Below, piece by piece: positions 1 through 9,301 of a stretch of DNA of 64,000 bases. The translations under genes and the position numbers were made by a program. Source of the stretch: Leptobacterium flavescens (GTDB lineage: Bacteria; Bacteroidota; Bacteroidia; Flavobacteriales; Flavobacteriaceae). The number at the start of each line of letters is the position of its first letter. The first letter of the stretch is position 1. The stretch covers positions 785,441 to 849,440 of the forward strand of contig NZ_JAABOO010000003.1 of assembly GCF_010671605.1 (NCBI RefSeq), in the 5' to 3' direction. The notes under the pieces are model-generated. The model was given only the letters and a program-made list of their open reading frames with translations. It ran no database searches and had not been told where the DNA came from.

Positions 1-762
1 ATGCCCGAAGTACCGGAAGAATTGGTACTGGAAGCCCTGGATATTCTGATAGATATGGAATCTCAGTGGATCCCACGTGAGGAAGGGAGTGCGCTTTATA
101 TTCGCCCTTATATGTTTGCCGATGAAGGTTTTATCGGGATGAGAGCAGCCACTTCCTATAAGTTTATGATTATTTGTTCTCCGGCAGGACCTTTCTTCAG
201 CAAACCGATCAAATTGTATGCGGAAACCGAGTTCATCCGTGCAGCTGTGGGCGGAACGGGAGAAGCAAAAGCCGCAGGTAACTATGCAGCAGCTATTTTA
301 CCTACGGAAAAGGCCAAAAGAAAAGGCTATGATCAGGTTTTGTGGCTGGATGCCAAAGAGTTTAAATACGTACAGGAAGTGGGAACTATGAATATCTTCT
401 TTAAGATTAACGGTAAGTTTATCACTCCGGCCCTGGATGGAGCCATCCTTGAGGGGATTACCAGAAGTAGTGTGATCACGCTGCTGAAGGACAAGGGGTA
501 TGAAGTAGAAGAAAGAAGGATAAATATAGAAGATATCATAGCCAGTGCAAAAGACGGCTCCCTGGAAGAAGCCTTTGGAACGGGAACAGCGGTAGCTATA
601 GCAATGATAGAGGAAATAGGATATAAGGACGAGCGTATAAAGATCTCCGATAAGCATGAAGTAGGGCAATGGGTCATGGACACCCTTAACGGGATCAAAT
701 CGCAGAAAATAGAAGATCCTTACGGTTGGATGAGACCGGTAGGAGGAAAATTAAAAGTTTAA
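1..762 (+). CDS. ilvE: Branched-chain amino acid aminotransferase, 5'-truncated by the window edge
   Basis: This is the C-terminal three quarters or so of a fold-type IV PLP aminotransferase that interconverts Leu, Ile and Val with their 2-oxo acids. The frame is open through base 1, and the first ATG corresponds to an internal Met of the family, so the true start lies outside the window. The visible part is 253 residues against about 350 for a full protein. The likely PLP lysine is K90 of the fragment, in GGTGEAKAAGNYA, and the family block EVGTMNIFF follows. The next gene, a branched-chain 2-oxo acid dehydrogenase E1, begins right behind or slightly overlapping it. Transaminase and oxidative decarboxylation would be consecutive steps of branched-chain amino acid catabolism. 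Confidence 0.93.
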   Translation: MPEVPEELVLEALDILIDMESQWIPREEGSALYIRPYMFADEGFIGMRAATSYKFMIICSPAGPFFSKPIKLYAETEFIRAAVGGTGEAKAAGNYAAAILPTEKAKRKGYDQVLWLDAKEFKYVQEVGTMNIFFKINGKFITPALDGAILEGITRSSVITLLKDKGYEVEERRINIEDIIASAKDGSLEEAFGTGTAVAIAMIEEIGYKDERIKISDKHEVGQWVMDTLNGIKSQKIEDPYGWMRPVGGKLKV

Positions 763-776
763 AATTAGATACTGTT

Positions 777-2837
777 TTGAAGACAAAGGAGGCAATAGAT
801 AAAAAGGTTTTAAAGAAGGGATATTCAAATCTTTGTACTGCCAAGGCCATGGCGATCCTGTATGAAGATAATTTTAAAATGGTATCCAAATACGTGCACG
901 CAACTTCAAGAGGGCATGAAGCAATACAGACGGCCCTGGGAATGCAGTTGCTGCCTCAGGATTATGCATTTCCTTATTACAGAGACGATGCCATGCTCCT
1001 GGCCCTGGGGATGCAGCCTTACGACCTTATGTTGCAGTTACTGGCAAAGAAGGACGATCCTTTTTCAGGAGGGCGTACGTATTACTCCCACCCGAGTTTA
1101 AGAGATGATGATAAACCCAAGATCCCGCACCAGTCTTCAGCAACAGGGATGCAGGCAATTCCGGCAACCGGGGTAGCCATGGGATTCTGGTATAAAGAGA
1201 ATACGGGAATTGATGAAAAACTCGAAGATAAACCTTTTGTGGTTTGCTCGCTGGGAGATGCTTCGGTGACTGAAGGAGAGATTGCCGAAGCTTTTCAGAT
1301 GGCGGCTCTTAAGCAATTGCCTATTATGTACCTGGTACAGGACAACGGATGGGATATCTCTGCAAATGCCGAAGAAACCCGTGCTCAGGATGCATATGAA
1401 TACGCTCAGGGATTCCACGGACTGGAAGCTATTTCCATAGACGGAGCAAATTTTATTGAAAGTTATATTGCTGTCGAAAAGGCAATTAAGATCATACGTG
1501 AGGAAAGAAGACCGATCCTGGTACATGCCAAGGTTCCGCTTCTGAATCATCATACCTCGGGAGTTCGGATGGAGTGGTACAGGGATGACCTGGAAGAAGC
1601 CAGATCCAGAGACCCTTATCCGGTACTGAAACAACAGCTTTTGGACCACGGTTTTTCCGCGGAGGAAGTAGATGCTATAGAGGCGGAAGCTGTGCTGAAG
1701 GTGAAAAAGGACTTTGAAGAAGCTCTGAAAGCGGAAGACCCTAAACCTGAGGACTTGTTTACCCATGATTTTGCACCGAGTCCGATAACTGAGGAAAAAG
1801 GAGAGAGAGCTCCTGAAAATGCCGAAAAAGTGGTAATGGTGGATTGTGCTCTTTTTGCGGTTGAAGAATTAATGAAAAACAATAAAGAATGCCTGCTGTA
1901 CGGACAGGATGTAGGAGGGAGACTTGGAGGCGTATTCAGAGAAGCAGCTACCCTTGCACAGAAATTCGGAGATGAACGGGTGTTCAATACCCCGATCCAG
2001 GAGGCATTTATTGTAGGTTCAACCGTGGGAATGTCTGCGGTTGGCTTAAAACCCATTGTTGAGGTCCAGTTTGCCGATTATATCTGGCCGGGACTAAATC
2101 AGTTGTTCACAGAGGTGAGCCGATCCTGTTACCTGACTAACGGAAAATGGCCGGTATCTATGATCCTCAGAGTACCTATCGGGGCTTATGGAAGTGGAGG
2201 ACCTTACCATTCTTCATCTGTAGAATCGGTAGTTACCAATATCAGGGGAGTTAAGATCGCCTATCCGAGTAATGGTGCCGACCTGAAAGGATTAATGAAA
2301 GCTGCTTATCATGATCCCAATCCGGTGGTCATCTTCGAACACAAAGGCCTATACTGGTCTAAAGTTCCGGGAACTGAAGCGGCCAGGACGATAGAACCTG
2401 CGGAAGATTATGTGCTTCCTTTCGGAAAAGCAAACGCGGTAAGGGAAATATGGAAACAGGATGATGAAGAAACCCTAACGGTAGTAACCTATGGTATGGG
2501 AGTACATTGGGCCTTAAATGCTTCGGAAGAATGGAAAGAGCAGGTAGAGATCATCGATCTGAGAACTCTTTTCCCTCTGGATGAAGAAGCTATACTGGCA
2601 TCGGTGAAGAAAACCGGAAAATGTCTGGTGGTAACCGAGGAACCCGTAAATAATTCTTTTGCAAGGAGCCTTGCCGGAATGATACAGGAAAAATGTTTTA
2701 CCTATCTGGATGCCCCGGTAATGACCATTGGGTCTGAAAATATGCCTGCTATTCCGCTTAACAGCACTCTGGAGCAAACTATGATCCCGTCGGCAGATAA
2801 AGTGAAGAAGAAAATTGAGGAATTACTCAAGTATTAA
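777..2837 (+). CDS. Fused alpha/beta 2-oxo acid dehydrogenase E1 (probably branched-chain type)
   Basis: This is a thiamine-diphosphate-dependent E1 in which alpha and beta subunits are one polypeptide. The alpha half carries HATSRGHEAIQ, the PHQSSATGMQ block and a ThDP/Mg motif running from GDAS to QDN at about residues 160-190. The beta half starts at about residue 355 and holds the beta blocks ending in PIQEAFIVG and FADYIWPGLNQ. It would decarboxylate branched-chain 2-oxo acids and pass the acyl group to E2. The substrate is inferred from the neighbouring ilvE. No ATG fits the N-terminus: the frame is open from TTG at 726, which overlaps ilvE, and TTG at 777 is my choice because it clears the overlap. 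E2 and E3 are not in the window. Confidence 0.88.
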   Translation: MKTKEAIDKKVLKKGYSNLCTAKAMAILYEDNFKMVSKYVHATSRGHEAIQTALGMQLLPQDYAFPYYRDDAMLLALGMQPYDLMLQLLAKKDDPFSGGRTYYSHPSLRDDDKPKIPHQSSATGMQAIPATGVAMGFWYKENTGIDEKLEDKPFVVCSLGDASVTEGEIAEAFQMAALKQLPIMYLVQDNGWDISANAEETRAQDAYEYAQGFHGLEAISIDGANFIESYIAVEKAIKIIREERRPILVHAKVPLLNHHTSGVRMEWYRDDLEEARSRDPYPVLKQQLLDHGFSAEEVDAIEAEAVLKVKKDFEEALKAEDPKPEDLFTHDFAPSPITEEKGERAPENAEKVVMVDCALFAVEELMKNNKECLLYGQDVGGRLGGVFREAATLAQKFGDERVFNTPIQEAFIVGSTVGMSAVGLKPIVEVQFADYIWPGLNQLFTEVSRSCYLTNGKWPVSMILRVPIGAYGSGGPYHSSSVESVVTNIRGVKIAYPSNGADLKGLMKAAYHDPNPVVIFEHKGLYWSKVPGTEAARTIEPAEDYVLPFGKANAVREIWKQDDEETLTVVTYGMGVHWALNASEEWKEQVEIIDLRTLFPLDEEAILASVKKTGKCLVVTEEPVNNSFARSLAGMIQEKCFTYLDAPVMTIGSENMPAIPLNSTLEQTMIPSADKVKKKIEELLKY

Positions 2838-2858
2838 AAAACAATTAGTCTGAATACT

Positions 2859-2889
2859 AAAAAGGCTGCCTGAAGAGGCAGCCTTTTTT
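2859..2889. terminator. Bidirectional intrinsic terminator
   Basis: A perfect 10-bp stem, AAAGGCTGCC / GGCAGCCTTT, with a 6-base loop is flanked by A and T runs. It lies between the convergent E1 and DUF4136 genes and can serve both. Confidence 0.85.
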
Positions 2890-2894
2890 AATTC

Positions 2895-3461
2895 TTATCT
2901 CCCGTTGGTGTTTCCGGGAGGATATTGTGACAGTATTTCTGTTACGAATTCATTGATTCTTTCTTCTTTCTTTTCAATACTGGTATTGGTCAAAAAGCCT
3001 GTCCCTTTTCCTTGCCAGATCAGTTCTTTGGTCCTGGCATCTATAATATCAATATACAGAGAGCCTTCTACACGTGTGCTGACGTTGTTGTAGAATCCGG
3101 GTCCGAATCCCCAGTAAGGATTGTAAAATCCGTAACCGAAACCGAAGCCGTATCCATAACCAAATCTGTTATACACATCTACACGTTGGTTCTCTTTGGT
3201 AAAGATGCTGATCAGCAAATCGGGATCATCCGACTTGGCGAAGCCTTTATCCACTAATTCATTATTGATGGCGCGCAAGATCCTTTTCTTATCTATATCT
3301 GAGATCTCAGCTTTATCGATCCCGGGTTTAAAGAAGGCAAAAGACTTGTACTGGCCAAAGGTGGCTTTTTTGTCGTAGTCCGACACAACTCTAACCGATA
3401 CGCAGGAACTTACGAAAGCTGCTACCAGTAAGAGCAACAAGAGTGGTTTAAATGTTTTCAT
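2895..3461 (-). CDS. DUF4136-type lipoprotein
   Basis: This 188-residue exported lipoprotein has a signal peptide ending in a lipobox, AFVSSC with Cys20. The mature part resembles DUF4136: an early YDKKATFGQYKSFAF segment, a middle with many Gly, Tyr and Phe residues at about 110-135, and a late beta segment YIDIIDARTKELIWQG. DUF4136 proteins are envelope lipoproteins of unknown function. The gene is monocistronic by appearance, ends at the shared terminator and points away from hutU. The aromatic Gly-rich middle is probably a flexible loop, which is inference. Confidence 0.78.
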   Translation of the reverse strand: MKTFKPLLLLLLVAAFVSSCVSVRVVSDYDKKATFGQYKSFAFFKPGIDKAEISDIDKKRILRAINNELVDKGFAKSDDPDLLISIFTKENQRVDVYNRFGYGYGFGFGYGFYNPYWGFGPGFYNNVSTRVEGSLYIDIIDARTKELIWQGKGTGFLTNTSIEKKEERINEFVTEILSQYPPGNTNGR

Positions 3462-3544
3462 AGAATGTAGCTTTTTGAGTTAATATTCATCTAAAACGTG
3501 TTATACAATTTACAAAATTCTGCTGTATCTAACGTCTTTAGCTC

Positions 3545-5530
3545 TCAAAATAAGCTCTCGTCTACTTTATTAGGAAGCGTTACTTTTAGATTTGGTTCTG
3601 CTTCCATAGCCCTTTTAATGGCAAAAATAGCTTCATCATTACGAGCCCAGCTTCTTCTGGCGATACCATTGTTCACATCCCAGAACAGCATGGATTTAAG
3701 ACGTTTAGATGCCTCATTACTACCATCAAGAACCATACCAAAACCACCGTTTATTACTTCTCCCCATCCAACTCCACCTCCATTATGGATGCTCACCCAG
3801 GTGGCTCCCCTGAAACTATCTCCTATAACATTATGGATGGCCATGTCTGCTGTAAACTGGGAACCGTCATAGATATTTGAGGTCTCCCGATATGGAGAAT
3901 CGGTCCCACTTACATCGTGGTGATCCCTTCCGAGGACCACATAACCGATCTCCCCTTTTTCGATCGCTTTGTTAAAAGCTTCCGCAATTTTTATCCTTCC
4001 TTCGGCATCGGCATATAGGATCCTTGCCTGGGAACCTACAACCAGTTTATTTTCCTGAGCCCCCTTGATCCATCTGATATTATCAGCCATCTGCTGCTGT
4101 ATTTCCGCCGGGGAGTTTTTCATGATCTCCTCCAGAACTTCACAGGCAATGGCATCTGTTCTGGCCAGATCTTCAGTTTTCCCGCTGGTACATACCCATC
4201 TGAAGGGCCCGAAACCGTAATCAAAACACATAGGTCCCATGATATCCTGTACATAGGAAGGGTATCTGAAACTTTTTCCGTCGGCAGCCATTATATCGGC
4301 TCCCGCTCTGGAAGCTTCCAGGAGAAAAGCATTCCCGTAATCGAAAAAATAAGTTCCTTTTGCCGTGTGGTTATTGATAGAGGCTGCATGACGCCTTAAG
4401 GTTTCCTGTACTTTCTCCTTAAACAATTCGGGTTGTGAAGCCATCATTTCATTACTTTCCTCATAACTCAAGCCTACCGGATAATATCCGCCGGCCCATG
4501 GATTATGCAGGGAGGTCTGATCACTTCCCAGGTCGATATAAATATTTTCAGTATCAAATTTTTCCCATACATCTACAATATTCCCCTGATAGGCAATAGA
4601 GACCACTTCCTTGTTTTCTTTTGCTGTTTTAACCCTGCCTGCCAGTTCATCCAGATCGGAGATGACTTCATCTACCCATCCCTGAGAATGCCTGGTTTCT
4701 GTTGCTTTGGGGTTTATTTCTGCACAAACCGTAATACATCCCGCTATATTCCCGGCTTTTGGCTGAGCCCCGCTCATTCCGCCTAATCCTGCAGTTACAA
4801 ACAATTTTCCCTCCAGACCTTCGCCGTTTTTGGAGATCTTTCTTCCGCCGTTCAAAACGGTTATAGTGGTACCGTGAACAATTCCCTGCGGCCCTATATA
4901 CATATAACTTCCGGCAGTCATCTGTCCGTACTGTGTAACCCCGAGGGCGTTGAATTTTTCCCAATCGTCCGGTTGTGAGTAATTGGGGATCATCATTCCG
5001 TTGGTCACGATTACCCTGGGAGCTTCCTTATGAGAAGGGAAAAGCCCCATGGGGTGACCTGAGTACATGACCAGGGTTTGCTCGTCATTCATTTCGGCCA
5101 GATACTTCATGGACAGCCTGTACTGGGCCCAGTTTTGAAACACTGCCCCGTTACCGCCATAGGTGATCAACTCATGCGGATGCTGAGCAACGGCATAATC
5201 CAGGTTATTCTGTATCATCAGCATAATAGCTGCAGCCTGTTTTGATCTTGCCGGGTATTCATCAATAGGACGGGCGTACATTTTATAGTCGGGCCTTAGC
5301 CTGTACATATAGATACGGCCATATTTTTCCAGTTCCTCCCTGAATTCAGGCAAAAGAACGGCATGGTGCTCCTTGTCAAAATAACGCAAAGCGTTTTTCA
5401 AAGCCAGTTTCTTCTCATCCTCCGAAAGGATCTCCTTTCGCTTGGGAGCGTGATTAATATTAGGGTCATAAGGTTTAGGTTGCGGTAATTTATTAGGGAT
5501 CCCTTCTAAGATTTGTTCTTTAAAAGTCAT
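3545..5530 (-). CDS. hutU: Urocanate hydratase
   Basis: This 661-residue enzyme hydrates urocanate to imidazolonepropionate, the second step of histidine degradation, using tightly bound NAD+ as an electrophile. The family is recognisable along its length: AQHPHELITYGGNGAVFQNW, MYSGHPMGLFPSH, GQMTAGSYMYIGPQGIVHGT and the nucleotide-binding LGGMSGAQPKAGN. The length fits the longer, roughly 660-residue form. No hutH, hutI or hutG lies nearby, so the pathway is split in this genome or incomplete. The start at MTFKEQILEGIPNKLPQ fits the family. Upstream lie a candidate -7 box and several hairpins. Confidence 0.96.
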   Translation of the reverse strand: MTFKEQILEGIPNKLPQPKPYDPNINHAPKRKEILSEDEKKLALKNALRYFDKEHHAVLLPEFREELEKYGRIYMYRLRPDYKMYARPIDEYPARSKQAAAIMLMIQNNLDYAVAQHPHELITYGGNGAVFQNWAQYRLSMKYLAEMNDEQTLVMYSGHPMGLFPSHKEAPRVIVTNGMMIPNYSQPDDWEKFNALGVTQYGQMTAGSYMYIGPQGIVHGTTITVLNGGRKISKNGEGLEGKLFVTAGLGGMSGAQPKAGNIAGCITVCAEINPKATETRHSQGWVDEVISDLDELAGRVKTAKENKEVVSIAYQGNIVDVWEKFDTENIYIDLGSDQTSLHNPWAGGYYPVGLSYEESNEMMASQPELFKEKVQETLRRHAASINNHTAKGTYFFDYGNAFLLEASRAGADIMAADGKSFRYPSYVQDIMGPMCFDYGFGPFRWVCTSGKTEDLARTDAIACEVLEEIMKNSPAEIQQQMADNIRWIKGAQENKLVVGSQARILYADAEGRIKIAEAFNKAIEKGEIGYVVLGRDHHDVSGTDSPYRETSNIYDGSQFTADMAIHNVIGDSFRGATWVSIHNGGGVGWGEVINGGFGMVLDGSNEASKRLKSMLFWDVNNGIARRSWARNDEAIFAIKRAMEAEPNLKVTLPNKVDESLF

Positions 5531-5546
5531 TGATATATGTTTTTTG

Positions 5547-5663
5547 TGCTGCCCGGAGGCAGTATTCGGTTATTATTTATTTGAATTGTCCTTATAGCCC
5601 GGATGCGGGCTTAATAACCAAATCTAGGGATACCTGATATCCGCCCGGTGATAGGCGGTAAAA
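5547..5663 (-). promoter_or_regulatory. hutU leader with candidate -7 box and hairpins
   Basis: On the minus strand TAGATTTG at 5619-5626 matches the Bacteroidota -7 consensus TAnnTTTG, without a convincing -33 TTG. The region contains three GC-rich inverted repeats: CCGCC/GGCGG at about 5641-5660, AGCCCG/CGGGCT at about 5596-5611, and CTGCC/GGCAG at about 5548-5563. The last two would fall in the hutU 5' leader. A regulatory role is inferred only from their clustering. Confidence 0.35.
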
Positions 5664-5705
5664 ATAGTTCTCTTGTATTTTAAAAGCTTAAAATCCATAA
5701 ACTAT

Positions 5706-5873
5706 TTACGGTTTTTTAAATGTATCTTTCTTTTTATCATATCCATACGGGCAATGCCTGCATCCGTTGGTGCAACAATACCCTCTTTTAAGGTGATATT
5801 GTTCGGTAAAAACTCTAAAACCTTCCGATGAAAGGTAAAAATCGCCCTCTTCAACGGGAATAATCTTCTTCAT
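5706..5873 (-). CDS. DUF5522-like small cysteine protein
   Basis: This 55-residue gene starts MKKIIPVEEGDFYLSSEGFR and contains the compact motif GYCCTNGCRHCPYGY at residues 31-45, with four cysteines and a histidine. That matches my recollection of DUF5522, a tiny Bacteroidota family of unknown function. The Cys/His spacing suggests metal or iron-sulfur binding, which is inference. It is encoded upstream of hutU on the same strand with a 175-base gap, and diverges from the HExxH-like gene with only 14 bases between their outermost start codons. Confidence 0.8.
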   Translation of the reverse strand: MKKIIPVEEGDFYLSSEGFRVFTEQYHLKRGYCCTNGCRHCPYGYDKKKDTFKKP

Positions 5874-5887
5874 AAAGATTTTTTTAT

Positions 5888-6274
5888 ATGTTTACAAAGA
5901 TAATCCAAATTAGTTTGGATTTGATGAATCATTATAATATGATTTTTACTTTTAAACATATTTTGCCCAAACGGTATATAGCATTAACTCTATGGCCGGT
6001 AATCATACTCAAGGATGAAAAGCTTCGCTGTGACCCTGTATTGCTGAATCACGAAAAGATCCACCTAAAACAGCAACTCGAACTGTTAATCCTGCCTTTT
6101 TATGTTCTTTACCTCGGTGAATGGCTGTTCAGGCTTTGTCTTTACGGAGACCTTCATAAAGCTTATAAAAATATAAGTTTTGAAAGAGAGGCCTATCAGA
6201 ATGAAACCGATATGAATTACCTGCAAAAACGAAGAGCCTGGAGTTTTTTGAGCTATCTTCGTGCCGATGTTTGA
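5888..6274 (+). CDS. Small HExxH-like membrane-associated protein
   Basis: This protein has up to 128 residues. An internal Met at 5939, starting MIFTFKHILPKRY, may be the real start and gives 111 residues. It contains NHEKIHLKQQLELL, an HExxH-like zinc signature, then a hydrophobic stretch (LILPFYVLYLGEWLFRL), then a conserved-looking acidic segment SFEREAYQNE that could provide a third ligand, as in gluzincins. I do not recognise a named family with certainty. It overlaps the next gene by 14 bases, so the two are probably translationally coupled. A minimal metallopeptidase is possible but unproven. Confidence 0.65.
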   Translation: MFTKIIQISLDLMNHYNMIFTFKHILPKRYIALTLWPVIILKDEKLRCDPVLLNHEKIHLKQQLELLILPFYVLYLGEWLFRLCLYGDLHKAYKNISFEREAYQNETDMNYLQKRRAWSFLSYLRADV

Positions 6275-7190
6275 TTTCTTAACGGAGGAAATACCCAATC
6301 AAGAGATAGAGCTACCCGCACTGGCGCAGAGGAATATCCGACTTTCTGTAAAAAGAGAGGACAGGATACACCCCTATATTTCCGGAAATAAGTACAGGAA
6401 ACTCAAATACAATCTTCTGGAAGCAAGAAAATTGGGGAAAGACCATCTTCTTAGCTTCGGAGGGGCCTATTCCAATCATATTGCCGCAGTAGCTGCAGCC
6501 GGAAAAGAAGAAGGCTTCAGAACAACAGGTGTTATAAGAGGAGAGGAACTGGAAGGGAAGATAGAGGAGAATCCCACCCTTAGTTATGCTGCTTCCTGCG
6601 GGATGAAATTTAAATTCATCAGCAGAACTGCCTACAGAGATAAGACTTCAGATAAATTTTTACAGGCCCTGAGGGCGGAAACAGACGATTTTTTCCTGAT
6701 CCCGGAAGGCGGGACCAATGAGCTGGCCGTTAAGGGATGCGAGGAAATATTGACTGAAAAAGATGCTCAATTTAATTATATCTGCAGCAGTATAGGCACC
6801 GGAGGTACCATTGCCGGTCTTATAAATTGTTCAAAACTCAGTCAACAAGTTTTGGGTTTTCCGGCTTTAAAGGGTAGTTTTTTACAGGAGGATATTCGTA
6901 AATTTGCTTCTAAGGACAATTGGAAACTCATAGATTCTTACCATTTCGGGGGCTATGCCAAAGTAAATACCGATCTGGTACAGTTTATGAATGATTTCAA
7001 AACAGCAACCGGCATCCTTCTGGATCCTGTTTATACCGGCAAAATGATGTACGGTATACTAGATCTTGTAAAAGAAGGTTATTTTAAAGAAGGAAGCAGG
7101 ATCCTGGCTATTCACACCGGGGGAATTCAAGGGATTCCCGGAATGAACAGCCAGCTTGTAAAACGTGGATTACCTATAATCGAAATATGA
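6261..7190 (+). CDS. ACC deaminase / D-cysteine desulfhydrase family PLP enzyme
   Basis: This 309-residue fold-type II PLP enzyme is related to 1-aminocyclopropane-1-carboxylate deaminase and D-cysteine desulfhydrase. SGNKYRKLKYN at 41-51 holds the PLP lysine, SFGGAYSNH at 65-73 holds the cofactor and substrate contacts, and IPEGGTNELA and SSIGTGGTIAG follow. The true substrate cannot be read from the sequence. D-cysteine desulfhydration is as likely as ACC deamination, and a plant-hormone role should not be assumed. It lies in an operon, overlapping its neighbours by 14 and 4 bases. ATG at 6267 is an alternative start. Confidence 0.85.
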   Translation: MPMFDFLTEEIPNQEIELPALAQRNIRLSVKREDRIHPYISGNKYRKLKYNLLEARKLGKDHLLSFGGAYSNHIAAVAAAGKEEGFRTTGVIRGEELEGKIEENPTLSYAASCGMKFKFISRTAYRDKTSDKFLQALRAETDDFFLIPEGGTNELAVKGCEEILTEKDAQFNYICSSIGTGGTIAGLINCSKLSQQVLGFPALKGSFLQEDIRKFASKDNWKLIDSYHFGGYAKVNTDLVQFMNDFKTATGILLDPVYTGKMMYGILDLVKEGYFKEGSRILAIHTGGIQGIPGMNSQLVKRGLPIIEI

Positions 7191-8008
7191 TGCGTAAAAT
7201 TATATACCTACTTATTGCAGCTTCATTCCTTGTAGGATGCGGGGCCAAGAAAAGAGCGCTCAGAAAAAAAGCGGAAGAAACCCGTAAGAATACGGAAGTG
7301 ATTGCTGAGGAACGGGAAGAGAAAGAAGCTGAAAAGGACGAATTCATAGTGTTTACTATAAATTCAACCGAAGAATATATAGAGACTTTTAAGGAAGTAG
7401 CCAAGCAGAATATGCGTGTTTACGGAATTCCGGCCAGTATTACCCTGGCGCAGGGGATCCTGGAAAGCGGATCGGGAAGAGGAGAACTCACCCGAAAGAC
7501 CAATAATCACTTCGGAATAAAATGCCATAAAGGCTGGGAAGGAGACCGCGATTATTACGATGATGATGAAAAAGGAGAGTGTTTCCGTAAATACAACCAC
7601 CCTATGTTCTCCTATAGAGACCATTCCCTGTTCCTTACTACCAGAAGCAGATACGATTTCTTATTCGACCTGAGACAAAACGATTATAAAGGCTGGGCAA
7701 GAGGCCTTAAAAAGGCAGGATATGCCACAGACAGAAAATATCCGGTAAAACTGATTTCACTCATAGACCGATATAAACTGTATCAGTACGACAGAGAAGT
7801 GTTAAAGGAAACAGGAGAGCCTGTTGCAGATACCGATCCGGTTGAAGAAAGCCATGAAGAAAGAATGTATACGGTGGTAAAGGGAGATACCCTTTATTCT
7901 ATTTCCAGAAGATACGGCCTGAGTGTAGAACGATTGATGAGATTAAATAAACTGAACAATACCAATATTTCTATTGGACAAAAACTTATAGTAAAACCTT
8001 CCAGATAA
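7187..8008 (+). CDS. Glucosaminidase-LysM peptidoglycan hydrolase lipoprotein
   Basis: The 273-residue protein starts with a lipoprotein signal (FLVGC, Cys18), followed by a charged Lys/Glu-rich linker at about 20-50. A GH73-type glucosaminidase domain spans about 65-200 and includes [19 protein letters not shown], with the likely catalytic Glu, and [10 protein letters not shown]-terminal LysM module at about 226-270 ([17 protein letters not shown]) binds peptidoglycan. It probably cleaves the glycan backbone from an envelope anchor. It overlaps the upstream gene by 4 bases and is followed after one base by hemL, so it belongs to one operon. Confidence 0.9.
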   Translation: MMRKIIYLLIAASFLVGCGAKKRALRKKAEETRKNTEVIAEEREEKEAEKDEFIVFTINSTEEYIETFKEVAKQNMRVYGIPASITLAQGILESGSGRGELTRKTNNHFGIKCHKGWEGDRDYYDDDEKGECFRKYNHPMFSYRDHSLFLTTRSRYDFLFDLRQNDYKGWARGLKKAGYATDRKYPVKLISLIDRYKLYQYDREVLKETGEPVADTDPVEESHEERMYTVVKGDTLYSISRRYGLSVERLMRLNKLNNTNISIGQKLIVKPSR

Positions 8009-8009
8009 C

Positions 8010-9296
8010 ATGATTTATAAGAGAAGCAGTGCGTTGTTTGCAGAAGCATCTGCAGTCATTCCCGGTGGAGTGAATTCACCCGTAAGAGCTTTTAAAGCCG
8101 TAGGCGGAGAACCGATTTTTGTAAAAGAAGCCAAAGGAGCGTATTTGTATGATGAAGACGGGAACCGCCTGATCGATTATATCGCTTCATGGGGGCCAAT
8201 GATATTAGGGCATGCCTATGAGCCGGTTATCAGCGCAGTGGTGGAAAAGGCCAAAAAAGGGACTTCTTTTGGGATCCCCACCGAAATAGAGACTCAAATA
8301 GCACGCCTTGCGGTCTCTATGGTACCCAATATAGATAAGATCAGGTTTGTGAACAGTGGAACGGAAGCTTGTATGAGTGCTGTAAGGCTGGCCAGAGGTT
8401 TTACCAAAAGAGAAAAGATCATAAAATTTGCAGGTTGTTATCACGGGCATTCCGATGCCTTCCTTATTCAGGCAGGTAGTGGTGCCGTTACCTTCGGAAG
8501 TCCGAATAGTCCCGGTGTTACTCAGGGAACAGCCAAAGATACCCTGCTTGCCAGATATAATGACCTGGAAAATGTAGAACAGATCGTAAAGGCCAATAAA
8601 GATGAGATTGCGGCCATTATTATAGAGCCGGTAGCCGGAAATATGGGATGTATCCTGCCTGCAGATGGCTTTTTGGAAGGCCTGAGAAGTATTTGTGACC
8701 GGGAAGGGATCCTGCTCATTTTTGATGAGGTGATGACCGGTTTCAGAATGGCAAGGGGAGGAGCCCAGGAATTACTGAATATTAATGCGGATATCGTTAC
8801 TTTCGGAAAAGTAATCGGTGGCGGACTCCCGGTAGGAGCCTTTGCAGCCCGGGATGAGATCATGAATTACCTGGCGCCTGTCGGACCTGTATACCAGGCG
8901 GGAACTTTAAGTGGGAATCCGTTGGCAATGGCAGCAGGACTGGCTATGCTGACCACGCTTAACGACCAGCCGGAAATATTTAGCAATCTGGAAGAGAAAA
9001 CCGCTTATCTGCATGAAGGAATAGAAAAAGTGTTGAGCAATACAACACTGGATTATCAGATAAACCGTCTGGGATCTATGATATCCGTACATTTTACGGA
9101 TACTCCTGTAGTAGATTTCGAAACAGCAGCCAAAGGGAATAACGATACTTTTAAGAAGTTCTTCCACGGGATGCTGGCCGAAGGTATTTACCTTCCGCCC
9201 AGCGCGTTTGAAAGCTGGTTCTTAAATGATGCACTTAGCTATGCCGATCTGGACAAGACCATTGAAGCTATCGAAAAAACCGTAAAGAAACTTTAG
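8010..9296 (+). CDS. hemL: Glutamate-1-semialdehyde 2,1-aminomutase
   Basis: This 428-residue PLP enzyme converts glutamate-1-semialdehyde to 5-aminolevulinate in the C5 route of tetrapyrrole synthesis. The N-terminal [17 protein letters not shown] is diagnostic. [24 protein letters not shown], the Asp of [10 protein letters not shown] and the PLP lysine K267 in [11 protein letters not shown] are all present. It is the last gene of the operon, one base after the LysM protein. A converging Spy-like gene ends 5 bases downstream, and I see no hairpin between them. Confidence 0.95.
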   Translation: MIYKRSSALFAEASAVIPGGVNSPVRAFKAVGGEPIFVKEAKGAYLYDEDGNRLIDYIASWGPMILGHAYEPVISAVVEKAKKGTSFGIPTEIETQIARLAVSMVPNIDKIRFVNSGTEACMSAVRLARGFTKREKIIKFAGCYHGHSDAFLIQAGSGAVTFGSPNSPGVTQGTAKDTLLARYNDLENVEQIVKANKDEIAAIIIEPVAGNMGCILPADGFLEGLRSICDREGILLIFDEVMTGFRMARGGAQELLNINADIVTFGKVIGGGLPVGAFAARDEIMNYLAPVGPVYQAGTLSGNPLAMAAGLAMLTTLNDQPEIFSNLEEKTAYLHEGIEKVLSNTTLDYQINRLGSMISVHFTDTPVVDFETAAKGNNDTFKKFFHGMLAEGIYLPPSAFESWFLNDALSYADLDKTIEAIEKTVKKL

Positions 9297-9301
9297 GAAG
9301 C

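Noticed and set aside
1137..1766. 209-residue minus-strand frame inside the E1 gene
   Set aside because: It lies wholly inside a well-recognised enzyme gene on the other strand and shows no protein-like features.
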